In this document: piece after piece, positions 24,246 to 36,041 of the stretch
How positions within the stretch are numbered: position 1 is the stretch's first letter
Layout: each line of letters starts with the position of its first letter
NCBI GenBank assembly: GCA_963693305.1
Contig: OY855915.1
Coordinates: 682,001 to 746,000 of the forward strand
Direction: 5' to 3'
Length of the DNA: 64,000 nucleotides
Origin: Meandrina meandrites
Lineage: Eukaryota > Cnidaria > Anthozoa > Scleractinia > Meandrinidae
The notes under the pieces: generated by a model
What the model was told of the DNA's origin: nothing
What the model saw: the letters and a program-made list of their open reading frames with translations, nothing else
Database searches by the model: none
Made by a program: the position numbers and the translations under genes

Positions 24246-25590
24246 TATTATTAGTTATCGTGATGGAAAGCATTAAAAGCAATTGAGTGTTAATTTTGTG
24301 GAAGGAATTCAGTAGTTTTGCAAGCGGTTTTGCGCTATCTCACGGCACCACGATTTGGAAATAATTTTATTATCCCCAATTACCGCTTTTCTGCACCAAG
24401 ATAATACCACTGGTGGTTAAATTAATGTTAGTGACAGTTGTACAGAATGAAAACCTACCTTTCACCAGGGTGTTTTGAGCTAGTGTTATATCTTGTACAA
24501 TGAGTTCGTGTTTTTGCGAGTTAAAATGACGCGCGGAGGTGAAGAAATATTTTTCAACGTCTTTAATTTACAAGTTTGGTTTGGGATCAATTAATCAAGG
24601 TTGACAAGCATTTTAAATCATAAATTTGCCTTTCAGCGTGTCTAGTTGTAATAAGAGTTTCCTTCAGAAACGAATTATTTGACTGAATTTAGTACTCGGG
24701 CATATGGTTTATTTTTTCCACTCGTGTTAAATGCCGTAAAAGAGCCGGGGATTTTTGGGGGTGGAGTGCGCGCTAATAAAAGCCTTCGGGACTGGGATCG
24801 TTTTCAATATTGTCATGTCCCCTACTCCATGCAAAATAGTCGAATCTCGAAGAGATCTTTGATTAGTACTCGTCATTAGTAATTTTAGCCATTCAGAAAA
24901 TTGAAAAGCGCGCGAAATGTAAAATGGATAAAAAATCACTTCCTATCTGGATTTAATGGCTTGATCCGGGATGCGGTATGAAAATAAAAAATTTCAGGAT
25001 CCTAGCCAACCTCCGCCATTTTCGATGGAATCGAAATTGTGAAAATTGTATGGCAAAGGAAAATCATATTGCATTGCTATAGGTTGTGTAACTGTAAGTC
25101 TGTTCAATTATCTTCAGCAGTTTCATTGTGATCCTGTTCGTTTAGACACGCTTCGCATAAAATATAATACCAAAACTCTCGTATGTAAACAAAGACAAAG
25201 GCATGGCTTACCAAGGTCCTTTAATTTGCGAGAAAGGGAAAGTGTTCGCTGGCCACAGTGGAATACCCCACCGAAAAGCAACACAGTGGAATACTTTCCA
25301 TCCCCATCCCATCGCCTCAACCGAAGAAAAGACGAGTCCACACATCCAGCGCACGACAAATACCACTAAAAACGTATACAATCTCATTATAGTACACGAA
25401 ATGTGTGTATTATGTGTTTTTTTATTAATTACCATGACTACAAGCGATTGTTTATATGTACCTTCATTTACGAATCAATCAATCACATGCTAAAAAAATA
25501 AACAAATAAATAAATAAATAAATAAATAAGTTAAAATAAAGAAAGAAAGAAGTTTCTAATTCATTCCTACCAATGCAGAGTTCAAATTGC

Positions 25591-25627
<37 letters not shown>
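25591..25627. repeat. (AAT)n microsatellite
   Basis: About 12 AAT units followed by TTTATTGAG. AATAAA next to ATT repeats on the minus strand may mark the 3' end of an old retroposon. Confidence 0.9.
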
Positions 25628-25961
25628 TTATTGAGATCATATAAATTTATACACTCGATTTTTTTCATTTTCAAGGCAATCAAGATATTGTATTTGTAGT
25701 AAAACTCATCAAAACTCATCAATACGGACATCTAAAACGAAAACACAGAAAGGGTCCATGTGATCAACAGCAAGAGAGACACAGGCACTTTTTCTTGACT
25801 ACAGTCCGGTCCTCCGAGTGCTGCTCTTTGGCAAAGTTAATAAAAACCTGAAGAAGCAGAGAAAAACGATTGTCAACATAAGCAAGAAACTCGCATACAT
25901 ACTACTTATGCAATGTTCTGTGCGGTACACCTTGAAGTATCACACAAGGGACACAATTTTC

Positions 25962-26265
25962 CTGCAGTGACAGGAGCCACAAAGATGACTCGATTTTCTT
26001 GTATTCATACACCAGCCACAAAGATAACTGGATTTTCCTGCAGTGACACGAGCCACAAAGATAATTCGATTTTCCTGCATTCATACACCAGCCACAAAGA
26101 TAACTGGAGTTTCCTACAATGACAGGAGCCACAAAGATAATTTGATTTTCCTGCATTCATACACCAGCCACAAAGATAACTGGATTTTCCTACAATGACA
26201 GGAGCCACAAAGATAATTTGATTTTAATTCCTGTATTCATACACGAACCACAAAGATACCTCTAG
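25962..26265. repeat. 75-bp minisatellite, four copies
   Basis: Alternating half-units built on GCCACAAAGATAACTGGATT and TTTTCCTGCATTCATACACC, repeated about four times with small changes. Open frames across it are a product of the repeat. Confidence 0.85.
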
Positions 26266-26937
26266 TCATCAGTGGGATGTTGACGGTTTGCCACGAGAAA
26301 ATGTTGCATAGCTATTAAAATTGCTCCATGCCTCTCCCATGCGCATAACAGGTACTGGACGCGGGCAACTTACAAAAAAAGATACAACTTCGGCGGAACA
26401 TACTGCGAAAACTTGCGAGGCTTTTAACATTACCGTATCCAGTTTAGATTCCTCCGCTTGTTTTTTTGTAGTTTCTGTTTCGAGACGACCCGTCTTACCG
26501 GAAGTCAGGTTGTGATATTCGAAACGGAAGGGAACTCAAGTTACCGGAAGCCTTGGCCAGTCATTGCGGTTTTATAAGAGTGAAATACGATTAAAAGCTA
26601 TGTGCAAAAGCACTTGACTTCAGCAGCGAACGAGCACAACAAACGAGACAACAAGAAGATATAATCAAGCTGACATAAAGACCTGTTCAAGTGTAGTTTG
26701 GCTGACACTGTAGTCCACAATATTCAGAGCGGATCTATTTCTCTCCAGCTGACCAAAGATGTTGGACCAACTCAAACCTTCAGTGTTTATTTGGTAATGA
26801 AGAATTCCCTAAAAAACCAAGCAGCTACAGCTTTCAGTGAAACACAAAATATTAGTTTAAATTTGTAAGTTGTTCGGATTTCTATTGATTTTTCCGAAAA
26901 CCTTTCATGTGTAATGATTCTAAAATAACTCCTCTAA

Positions 26938-27180
26938 AGGTGGTGGCAAACGAGGACACAATGTTGCGGACACATTGTTGCGGACACAAATGTTTCCCCG
27001 TTTGCCCGCGCGAGCAACATTTGTTGTGGACACAAAATTTGTGTTCGAGACACAAAAATGTTTCTGATTTCTTTCAGAAACATTTTGTGTCCGCAACAAA
27101 TGTTTCCCGGTTTGCGCAGCATAGAAACAATCATGAGCAACAATGTGTCCGGAACATTGTGTCTTCGTTTGCCACCACCT
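26938..27180. mobile_element. Harbinger-like foldback MITE
   Basis: A 243-bp element with inverted ends AGGTGGTGGCAAACGAGGAC and the mirrored GTCTTCGTTTGCCACCACCT, internally rich in GTTGCGGACACA repeats that also fold back. TAA flanks both ends (26935-26937 and 27181-27183). A TAA target fits PIF/Harbinger; TA with longer ends is an alternative reading. Confidence 0.65.
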
Positions 27181-27964
27181 TAAGTATTTCCCTTTTAAAT
27201 TGTTAAGATCAAGGAAACAAGTATATAGGGTGAAGACATAATAAAAAGCTATATAAAACCGCCAAATGGTACCAAAAGTGGATGTTCTGACCTTCTACAA
27301 AGGCCAGTGGGAGCTAAGCGATGTTATATGCCAAATCGAAGAAATTAGAATCTGTCAATGACGGAAACACTATCGTGACAAATCGCCACACTGCAACAGC
27401 GGTGACCGAGATGTCTAATGGACGAATTAAACAGTACTATTCTGCCTGCGATTATCGCATGCGACAAGCTGGGTCGCCCACTACCTCTCAGAACGAGTTA
27501 CTTCATTGGTTCTTAAAACAATAGATAACAGGTCATAACAATGCCCCTAGCCCTGAATAACAATAGAGGTAGTGTTTACAGCGGGCGAATGAAAATAGAG
27601 GTTACAGATAGGTAGTGTCTTACTGGACAAGCTTACGCCATGACTACAACACGAATCGCGTCGTGTAAATCAACCTATCACATCTTTACGACAGACGCGC
27701 GTGTGTGTAAATAGTCCTAAGTCATGCTTTAGTAGGCCTGTCGTAATAAGCTTGTCATATGCGATGGGAGGCTACTCTTTTGATATTCCCCAACTGTGAC
27801 CTCTTTAAAGAAAAAATGTGGTGCCAGAAAAATAAAATCAGCTTAGGTTGGAGTGGCTTAGAGTGGATAGTCAACTTTATATGAATCAAAACAGATCTTT
27901 AAAAGTTAAATTTGTGGTTCGCTTATTTACAAAATATCTTGGTGATACGCAAAGAAAGCCCGTG

Positions 27965-28165
27965 TTAACATACACTATGACTGTCCATTAGCATTGCTCC
28001 AGCAAAGGTGTTGGCAACAAACTGCATCACGGGCTCCATTCCTACATGGTCAGAATTGGCTGGTTGAACAATCTGATTGGAGAGAGCCTGGGGCTGACCG
28101 GGGAGATGACCTGAAGGAACTGGGATGAACGGTTGAACATTACCACTGTTTACTGTGAACAACAA
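27965..28165 (-). pseudogene. Possible 3' exon of an unrecognised gene
   Basis: After an acceptor-like GTTCACAGTAAACAG the frame reads GNVQPFIPVPSGHLPGQPQ and continues for 58 residues to a stop. The composition is rich in P, Q, V and G and free of the K/N/F bias of chance AT-rich frames. No family is recognised. With the next entry it may be the tail of a real gene or a duplicated gene fragment. Confidence 0.3.
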
Positions 28166-28269
28166 ATAAAATGCGCAAGGAAAAAAGATTCAGTTTGGTA
28201 GGGGGTGGACTGCTTCCATGTAGAACTATTGTGGAATATCTATCTCTCAGCCTGCAGAGAAACAGAAAT

Positions 28270-28410
28270 ACTTTGTTGGAGGACAAGGAAATGACGTCAC
28301 CTTCAGTTTTATGACCAACAGCTCCAAGATTTACCACCACCTCCAAGGGTTGGCCTCCTTCATGTATGCCAGCACCAACTTTCTCTATCAAGGTGTATCC
28401 TGTTCCAAAT
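28270..28410 (-). pseudogene. Possible internal exon of the same unrecognised gene
   Basis: Bounded by an acceptor-like GTCCGGCAG and a weak donor-like GTATTT, the frame reads FGTGYTLIEKVGAGIHEGGQ and on through VVVNLGAVGHKTEGDVIS. This is unusually protein-like for the region. Both exons lie on the minus strand about 100 bp apart. I cannot name the protein. Confidence 0.3.
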
Positions 28411-28819
28411 CTGCCGGACAATGTAACAAGATGTAGAACTTCCTATATAAGAAACTAGCGGATTGAGAATCTTACAGCCTGAAAATTATCATTCCGACAC
28501 CCATTTTTATAAGAAGCAATTCAACCTGAAATTTGGAAACAAATATAATCAAGCCACACAAAAAAGGCTGAAACTCTCAACAGCCTTAATTGAAACACAA
28601 CACCGCGCACTTCACGTAGTCACGTCCCACTCAACACGCTTTCATAAATCATTGACATTCGACCGATTTCTCGAATCGCTAGTTTGGGACGCCTATAAAG
28701 AGATCTTATTGAAATTAATCCTGAGCGCAAAATGGAAAGAGTGGCTCTGGAGTCAGAAGAGTATCAAAATATAAGAGAAGAGAAGAAAACTTGATTTGGA
28801 AAAATGGGAATCTTCTATT

Positions 28820-28935
28820 TCTTAAACGGCATTTGCATAAATCACTTTTATTCTTTTCAACATGTTACAGTCCACACAAATCTGCCACTACACTAAACTG
28901 TGTAAGTGTCGATGACAGTAGAAGAATGAAATCAC
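28820..28935 (-). pseudogene. 3' UTR remnant of another FN2 gene copy
   Basis: The sequence around the AATAAA signal (GCATTTGCATAAATCACTTTT to CTACACTAAACTGTGTAAGT, as read on the plus strand) matches the 3' UTR of D and E. The coding exons that should follow are absent. The 28580-28800 stretch before it matches 46565-46790 next to copy F, so this was once a copy with the same 3' flank. Confidence 0.65.
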
Positions 28936-29350
28936 ATATCACCAAATTCTCCGCACTAGCATTATAAGAAATGTACGTTAGACAATCAGCAAAATCTAGC
29001 TGGTTCGTTATTTTTAGAGCTTAAAGCAAAACTATCGAACATTGTATTGAATTTCCAGTGCTAAATTGAATAGGAGTTATGGTAACAGGGTCCCGGAAAT
29101 AGGGGAGTTTAAACAAAAGCATCAGATATCGTTACCGTTTCTTGTAAATTGAAGAGTGTATAGAGTATATGTTATATGTTAATTTCGATTGATTTTTCTG
29201 CTAATATAAGTATTCAGGTTATGTCGGTGGTAAAGAAATAATCACCTAGAGGATATATTGTTGGGATGAACTACCAAATTTTAGAGCTAAGGAATGTACA
29301 ACAATTCAAAAAAATTAGGAATTTGGGCTTGGAATCGAAAACTGTTGTAA

Positions 29351-30611
29351 GAGGGTCTGGATGGGGGGTTACAAATATCAGTTGTCAGTTAAAATTATGG
29401 CCATTTGTCAGTTATCAGTTAAATTTTAGGCCATTTGTCAGTTGTCAGTTAATGGACAATTAATAATTAACCATGTAGCTTAATTATTAATTTTTGACCC
29501 AAAATGTAGCTAAAAACTGGTAACATTCAGAATGTAAATTATATCATTTATATTGAATTTTGGTGCTGAAATAATTGCAACTCCAAGCGGCTTTTGTTTC
29601 TATAAGGCCTTTTAATCAAGGCAAGTCACTACTCTCCGCCACACGAACTTCTGCTCCAGGAGGTCACTCCCTTACATAAGCTATATACGTATGTGTGGCC
29701 CCAAAGCCAAACGGTATGGTTTTCGAGCCCTTTTGGTCTGAAATAGGGTATGGTTTGTGCACTCTGGTGACTCTAGTTGGCAAACTATTCTAGCCTTATC
29801 GTTCTTATCGTTCTTATCATGCACCCTTTGTAAGTTAGGAATATGAGGCCCTTGTTAATTTTTAGGCAAACCGAAGCAGTTCCTGGATACAAAGTGGTCT
29901 GAAATAGGTTATCGATTTTGGGGTCAGATCTAAAATAGGGTGGGGGAAATCGTATATTTTGGTCTAAAATAGGGTAAAGGGGTTTCTTGAAGCATGCCGC
30001 ACACATGCAGCATGCCGGTATCCCCCGGGCTCCTGCTTGCCGAGCCCAAAATTCCTTTCCAACAGTTAGCCAATCAAAACTAACCTTCAAAATATTGAAA
30101 ACAAGCAAATATGGGAAGAGGTCTTTATTACGATTAATTTGATTGGGTTTTGTTTACAATGCCTCGATGGTGATTGGCCTAGCTGAAATAGTCGGAAAGG
30201 AATATTGCACTTGGGCTAACGGGTCTATTTACAGGCACTTGTTGAGAAAGGAGTAGCGACAATAAAACTACTGTGTGAGAGGCTACATTGCAAAAACAAA
30301 AAATATATGTTTTTCCTCAAGTTTAATTTTCAATCAGGTTATGGGTCATACGGTAAATTATTAACGAAATATGACACTCTACCGTCCTGCTGCTAAGATT
30401 TAGCATAAAACATGCATTTGTTGGACGAAAAGAGTCATACATGTTATTTACAACGGTGTTTTGTGGACTTAAAAGAACAAACAGTCTTTTGTCAATTGTC
30501 AGAAAAACTCACTACAAATGTCAGTTGTCAGTTAAATTTTAGGCGATATGTCAGTTGTCAGTTAAAATTTTGTCCATTTGTCAGTTGTCAGTTAACCCCA
30601 TCCAGACCCTC
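29351..30611. mobile_element. DNA transposon with 6-bp TTGTAA target duplication
   Basis: The ends are a perfect 16-bp inverted repeat, GAGGGTCTGGATGGGG. TTGTAA flanks both ends (29345-29350, 30612-30617), and the homologous site at 43.65 kb has a single TTGTAA and no element. Inside each end lie about three GTCAGTTGTCAGTTAAA repeats, in the same orientation at both ends. The centre has GGTCTGAAATAGGGT-type repeats and no transposase frame, so the element is non-autonomous. The superfamily is not determined. Confidence 0.85.
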
Positions 30612-31003
30612 TTGTAATATATTTTACAGGAGCTCGAAAAATGCCTATTTCTATTTATCAGACATTGCGGCGGACCTGGAATTGGGCAAAATCTTTTATG
30701 GCTCCTAACGCGACCAAAAAATCATTTCGAATCAAACTAAATCTGTGTTAGTTCTAGCCTTGCTTAAACCTTTTAGTTGCCAGAGTTTCAAGGAAAAAAT
30801 TTTTTTTCGCGAATTTGCGAGTGGGTGGTTTGTACAGAGACAGCCTCTCAAGCAAGTTAAATAGCATTTGCATAAATCATGCACCTTTATTTTTTTCAAC
30901 ATGTTACAGTCCACACAAATCTGCCACTACACTAAACTGTGTAAGTTAGCTGTGGAAGACAGCAGAAGAATGCAATCAGTGTTAGTGTGAGGCATTAAAT
31001 TTG

Positions 31004-33535
31004 TCATTTACCCCAGCGGAAAACAGTAGAAAACTGGAAGCATTTCGCTGGCCTGCCTTCAACAGCTGGTAGGCACTGTTCATTCTTCTTACAGTTTAAT
31101 CTTCTTGCTTCACTTTTGCTACAACCTAGAATATGAATTTAAAGGGAAAAGTGATTTTCAATAAGTGACGAAATATAACGTATATAGATTTGAGTGTTGA
31201 TATTACATTAAAAACTGCTGAAACTAATTAAACATTCCAGCTAAAAATGTTAGCATGACCAAGTGACAAATTATTAGACAAACTCGAAATCTGATTGGCT
31301 ACGTAGGGCGGTCAAATTTTCCGTAAATTGCTCTGGGAGCGCGCGGACATTTTTGTGAAAGGGAGAAGAATTTGAACCCGAGACCCACTGAGCTACACCG
31401 CTCCCTTAAAGAGGCGCGCCTTCCCAGTCAGGGTGGTTCATTACGCCACTGTTAATCGAATGGCAAAAGGTAATGCAACTCCCGAGCCCTAGATGGGATT
31501 CCATTCAAGTACAGGTCCCTCTACTGTCCTTGCTTTTTGTCGGCTAATCCTATAGGCCATAGGGCCTACTAATCGGTTAGGCTATCAGAGGCATTATGAG
31601 CTATTAAGCGTACACTATCGATTGTTGCGATTATAAGAAACTAGAAAACAGAGAATTACGTTATTTAGAGTGCTGTAAGGTAGCCAATAAATTTAATTCT
31701 GAGCTCGAGATCTACAAATGACGTCGTGGACCACAACGTTTTCAAAGGAGATCGTAATCGCGGGTTCGAAAGTCTGGATCACCAGAATCGCGGGCTCCGT
31801 CGCGTTACCCATTAAGTCACCACACCTCCCTAAAACCCACAAAAGATTTATTTGAAATCTTCCAACAGGAGTTCGACTGAAAATATCCTTATTGATTGCA
31901 AAAGTAAATTTAGTTAACGTAACATAGACGTGCACTAACTTTTAATGTTTAACACGAACAACATTACATCAGTTGTTTTAAATTCAAAATAATACAATGG
32001 TTCGCGTTCCTTACCGCAATAACTCCAGCGATTAAAACGGTAGTTACTATCCCATGCGCACCATGCCACATGATAATTGGCATAAGTACAGGTGCTGTAA
32101 CTCTTGCCTTTATACCGGAAAGGAAACTTGCAATCATTTTGAGCCCCGATCACTGCAAAAGAAATGGTTTGAACTTTTTTCTAATTAATTGAAATAAGGA
32201 GCTGTCGTGGTGATTAAAAAATATATGCTCTGGCACAGATCTCAAAAAAAATTAAGACATAGCTTGAAACAGTAATAACAAGAGTTTGATTGAACGTACA
32301 GTTCTCTCAGACGTCTTCAAAAAAATATTTACTGTTAAGCAAAAGCAGTTTGACCCAGGGCCAGGTCACAGTTATTCTGACACTTGAGCGAATTTAGCCA
32401 AATATTAAAAAAAAAAACGATAATACACTAATTTATAGAAAGTGTATCTAATTGTGCTGACAAAAAAGTGATAACGCCTTCTTCTAGGTCGCAGAGTTGT
32501 ACAATTTGATTTCGCTCGCAGCGCAGGTGTAAAACACCTTTTTTATAAACTGAATAGATCGTTTTCACGTGACGTCATCAGGTACCAAAATCCAAAACTA
32601 AAGAGACACCATAGTTTTTATCCACATCAGGCATAAGAGGTACTAAAATTATATCTATTTGCGACTTTTCAGCTCAGTAGCGTCCTTCGTTTGAAAACCA
32701 GCGCAATTTGAATTTCAGAGTAATGGCGGTGCGTGACACGCAGTTACGATCGTGTTTGTCAAAAAATATACATTTATCTTGTGATTTTTAGCCATTTGAG
32801 AAGTTAAAGTAGCAGGAAGTATGTTTATGCAAATGTTTGTTTGTCAAATACCGTTGATCAGTGGCCTAGATGATCAAAGTAAGTTCCAGATGTTTACAGT
32901 ATTTTCCGGCCGCCATATTGGTGTACCACGGATGTACACCAATATGGCGAATCCATACTGGGCTCTGTAAATTTGTGCAAAACATTTCGACGAATATCTA
33001 AAGTTTGGGACAGCGCACAGACCTAAAATTTGGAGAAATTACTTCTTTACTTTTCTCCTATAATATCCTATTTTCTTGAAATCATTCACTCAATAGTTTT
33101 TCGATTTATATTTTTGTTGCGTGACAGTGAAAACGATCTATTGATTATACCCTCAAGAAACGAAATTCGTACTTCAAACAAACAGCGCAAAAATTCAATA
33201 AATGACATTATTATCCAACACTGCTTCGTAGAGTACAAATAACGCCCAAAACGAGTACAAATATCACACGATATTTGTACTCCAGAGAACTGGTTAGACA
33301 GGTTTTTGACTTGATCTCGTGCTCTTGACCAATCAGTTAGCTGGATATCCTGCGCCAATTCCGTTCCGCTTCGCATACTTCTGTCACGCATTCGCGGAAA
33401 ATAAATATCCGCGAAATTCGCCCGCTTTGACATAACATTTTGGCTTGTTAGATAATAAATCTCTTATTAGACGTTTTGTTGTGTTAAGTATCGCCGAGAA
33501 TTTCTACTCGTTGTTTGTATTTTGACTCGCCCTAC

Positions 33536-33573
<38 letters not shown>

Positions 33574-33882
33574 GGCGATACTACACAACAAAACGTCTAA
33601 TAAGATATATTTATCCTTGCCGGGATTGTGCTGTGTGGACAAGTTTATTCACGTGTTTCAGAATTCCTGTTATTGATTTCTTCAAAAATATTTGCGGTTA
33701 ATCATTGTTGGTTAAACAAAGGTGCAAAAGAAGTAATCAAAGAAAGAAGAAAAATTGGCCCAATTCAAAGTACACCCTCACACTTGTACCCCATTAGTAA
33801 AGTATTTAATGACAAAGATGTACTCATCGCCTGTGCATAGCGTCACCAAAACAACAAAGGACAAGACCACAAGAATCTTCAT
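31004..33882 (-). CDS. FN2-domain small secreted protein, copy D (splice-donor change)
   Basis: Exons 33828-33882, 32015-32152 and 31004-31125 would give 104 residues. The signal peptide is MKILVVLSFVVLVTLCTG. The FN2 domain fits the classical pattern (NYHVAWC, RWSYC). The tail keeps four cysteines and LPAVEGRPAKC but is strongly diverged elsewhere (CKKNEQC, ending FSTVFRWGK). The donor after exon 1 reads GGCG/ATGAGT instead of GGCG/GTAAGT, so the usual GT is lost. The next GT, four bases on, would shift the frame. AATAAA lies at 30886-30891. The gene may be dead, may use another donor, or the base may be a sequencing error. Confidence 0.6.
31361..31405 (-). repeat. Shortened tRNA-like sequence
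   Basis: On the minus strand GGGAGCGGTGTAGCTCAGTG is a perfect tRNA start with an exact A box (TAGCTCAGTGGG). It is followed almost at once by GGGTTCAAATTC (T-arm-like) and a closing TTCTCCC that can pair with GGGAG. The anticodon arm is missing. The same sequence is in gene E intron 2 near 44395-44440. It is a tRNA pseudogene or truncated SINE head, not a working tRNA. Confidence 0.5.
32911..32949. repeat. Perfect 16-bp hairpin
   Basis: CGCCATATTGGTGTAC, a 7-bp spacer, then its exact reverse complement. It lies in intron 1 of gene D. It may be the core of a short foldback repeat. Confidence 0.85.
33472..33605. mobile_element. Foldback repeat in intron 1 of gene D
   Basis: The arms begin TCTTATTAGACGTTTTGTTG and end with the reverse complement. 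Inner segments AGTATCGCCGAG and CTCGGCGATACT pair, and the centre is CGCCCTACGGGCTCG. The design matches the 5871-5982 hairpin (same centre type) with different arms. Confidence 0.75.
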
Positions 33883-34053
33883 TGTTAAAATTCTCTTCTC
33901 TTGTTTATGCTTCTAACTGGCTTGCGTCCCTCAGAAACTCGATAGAAGTTTGTTTGTTCGGTGCGATCTTCTGAAGCTTTTGATGGCTCACTTGATAAAT
34001 TATAGATTAGTATCGACTACGTGTGCACTTAACTTCTATTCCATTGTGTGGAA

Positions 34054-34069
34054 AAATATAAACCAATCA
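34054..34069 (-). promoter_or_regulatory. TATA/CCAAT-like core promoter of gene D
   Basis: ATTGGTTTATATTTTT on the minus strand, about 180 bp upstream of the ATG, keeps the same CCAAT-TATA arrangement. No 180-bp array lies beyond it. The flank is the GTGGCGAACCCCATTAGTGG sequence shared with gene C. Confidence 0.5.
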
Positions 34070-34381
34070 TCATTCATCTTCCTCCACCTATCTATTCAGC
34101 GTGGCGAACCCCATTAGTGGAAAACATTTTAACATATTTTCTAATTATTGTTCTTATGTGTATCCTGTGATTTATTTAGCGCCATTACCACGTCTAACAG
34201 GTAAACACGTAATGCATTGCTCGTACCCTATTGTTCTAATACTTTTCAGAGCTAGAAAAACATTTCGCCCGAATGCTGTTCTACTGTTTTCGCAAGCAAT
34301 CATCCTTAAAAACCCATTTACGCGTAAATATTTCAACATTTCGAAATCACTGTTCTAACATGCAAATGACCTTAGACTGTT

Positions 34382-34900
34382 CACAGCCGAGTAATTCCAT
34401 TTCCCGAGTCAACTCCGAGCCCGAGTCACATCCGAGTCCGAGTCAGACCGAGTCACTGGACAGCAATATACCTTTCAATCTCCAGATCATGAGGTTTTGG
34501 CTTTCGCAAGTCGTTCACAAGATCGCGAGTAGAAAGTGCAGACGTTCGACTTGGATTTTTGGCCTGGATTTCCCAGTTTGGTTTCGGTTTGATCTATTCT
34601 GGTTAGTTCCACTCCTGTTTGCTTGCGGTTAGCTCCATTCCGGTTTGCTTGCGGTTAGTTCCACTCCGCTTCGCTTGCGGCTAGTTCCACTCCTGTTTGC
34701 TTGCGGTTAGCTTTCATTTGTTGGTTAGGGAAACACTATGGAGGTCTATGGACTATCGTACAAATATTTATGCTTACAGCAAACTTTATATTTCGTAATG
34801 AACAAACCGCTGACCAGTGACTCGGCCACTTGACTCGGACTCGGATTTGACTCGGACTCGGAGTTGACTCGGTCAACCGGTGAACTCGTTCACAGCCCTC
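34382..34900. repeat. Inverted repeat of CCGAGTC minisatellites
   Basis: The left arm (34382-34459) and right arm (34813-34900) are made of CCGAGTC and GACTCGG units and pair with each other. Between them, about 34595-34712 is a 34-bp tandem repeat of the GTTTGCTTGCGGTTAGTTCC type. The build is like the intron 1 foldbacks (minisatellite arms) but with other sequence. Confidence 0.75.
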
Positions 34901-35033
34901 CATGTTATCGTGTTTTATACAATCGTTGAACGCCGGGAAATGAATCAGGAGAGAACTGTGTTTCATTCGCGTTCTTAAGCATTAAAAAATAGAGACGCTG
35001 TGAACAATCAAACATGACCTTATACTAAATTAA

Positions 35034-35643
35034 GAGGGCGTCTCCCTAAGATCCACAAAGTCAATTTGACTCAAGAAATAGAATTCGCTCAAAATCCCTC
35101 CACTAATTTCTTATAATAAGTAAGTAACAAATATGAAATTAGATTGGAGAGAAAATGTTTTCTTAATGAAATCTGGATGCAAACTTTTCACACCTCCTGC
35201 TGGCCTCGGCGGCCATTGGCTGGACCGTGAAATTTGGTAAAGTCGAACACTTCGCTCTAATTAATATATTTCTGCACAATCTTTAAAAATCCGATATTCG
35301 TAAACAATAAGCCTTGGTCTATTAAACTAAGTGAACCGCACTGAACAGCTTTCATTATCAAGAAAGAAACGAGGATTCAAAGTTTGGATATTTTGGACAT
35401 AATTCACAAGGTAAAATTTTCGTCAATTTCATGTAGAAGAATATCAGAAGTGGCTCGTACTCACAAGTTAAACTGCATATCAGCAGTAAGCTCCATCCTT
35501 CTGCTCTAAGAACATGTAAAAATATTTGGCCGCTCTCCACTCCTTCGTTTGTTGACCAGGGGTATAACAAGCGCTACTCAGCAGATGTGGCCATGTTGTC
35601 ATCGTATTCGTTCCGACCCAATTTCAGTACCAATGGAGGAAGA
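35034..35643. repeat. Inverted duplication, left arm
   Basis: This arm pairs with 39346-39856 over about 500 bp at high identity in inverted orientation. It carries an extra stretch of about 110 bp (near 35130-35240) not in the other arm. The open frame of 70 codons seen in both arms (ending CPKYPNFESSFLS) follows from the duplication and has no known domain. Confidence 0.9.
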
Positions 35644-36041
35644 TTAAATTGTCAAAATTGAATGTAAATATATCTTTTTAACGATTTATAACTGGTTTCT
35701 TGAAGTGATGTAAACTAGTTACTTAACAGCTTGATAATGATTGCTCTAGATCTGATTCACTTTCACTTCCAGTACTTTCACTTTGATGGTCTCCTGTGAT
35801 AGAAAGTTGCCCATTTTCTTCCAAAAGACCTGGATGGTACTACTTAAGTGCTTCCTCAAAAATTTTCTCATATTTTTCCATTTCTTCGAGGTATCTCATT
35901 TGATCACGCTTGAGAGATACAATACTTTCAACATTTACATTAGTGATTATTAGCAGATATTAGCTCAGTAATATCTTTAAGTATCTTCCCTGCCCTTTGC
36001 TCCCTTTGCTTTGCTTTGCAGGGATTGGTGGGGGAGGGGAG

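Larger units (their letters stand above)
21661..25193. repeat. Block I downstream flank (duplicated at 61.36-63.77 kb)
   Basis: From GTGATCAACTAGCGGTCGGC to CTCGTATGTAAAC this flank matches the sequence downstream of gene G at roughly 90-97 per cent identity by eye. It differs by an extra 1.3-kb segment here (about 22930-24245) and by a small retroposon in the other copy. It shows that the gene cluster and its flank were duplicated as a block. Confidence 0.85.
29025..32306. repeat. Segmental duplication, copy with gene D
   Basis: From AAAGCAAAACTATCGAACATTG to TTTGATTGAACGTACAGTT this region matches 43319-45326 in the same orientation at high identity. The difference is a 1.26-kb transposon present only here. 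Confidence 0.9.

Noticed and set aside
25902..26208. Cysteine-rich frames near 26 kb
   Set aside because: They are read from a 75-bp minisatellite; the apparent motif repeats follow from the DNA repeat.
31361..31405. Functional tRNA gene
   Set aside because: The anticodon arm is missing; only the A box, a T-arm-like stretch and part of the acceptor stem remain.
32881..32949. SRF CArG box in the CCATATTGG hairpin
   Set aside because: The motif is one base short of the CArG consensus; it is better explained as a hairpin repeat.
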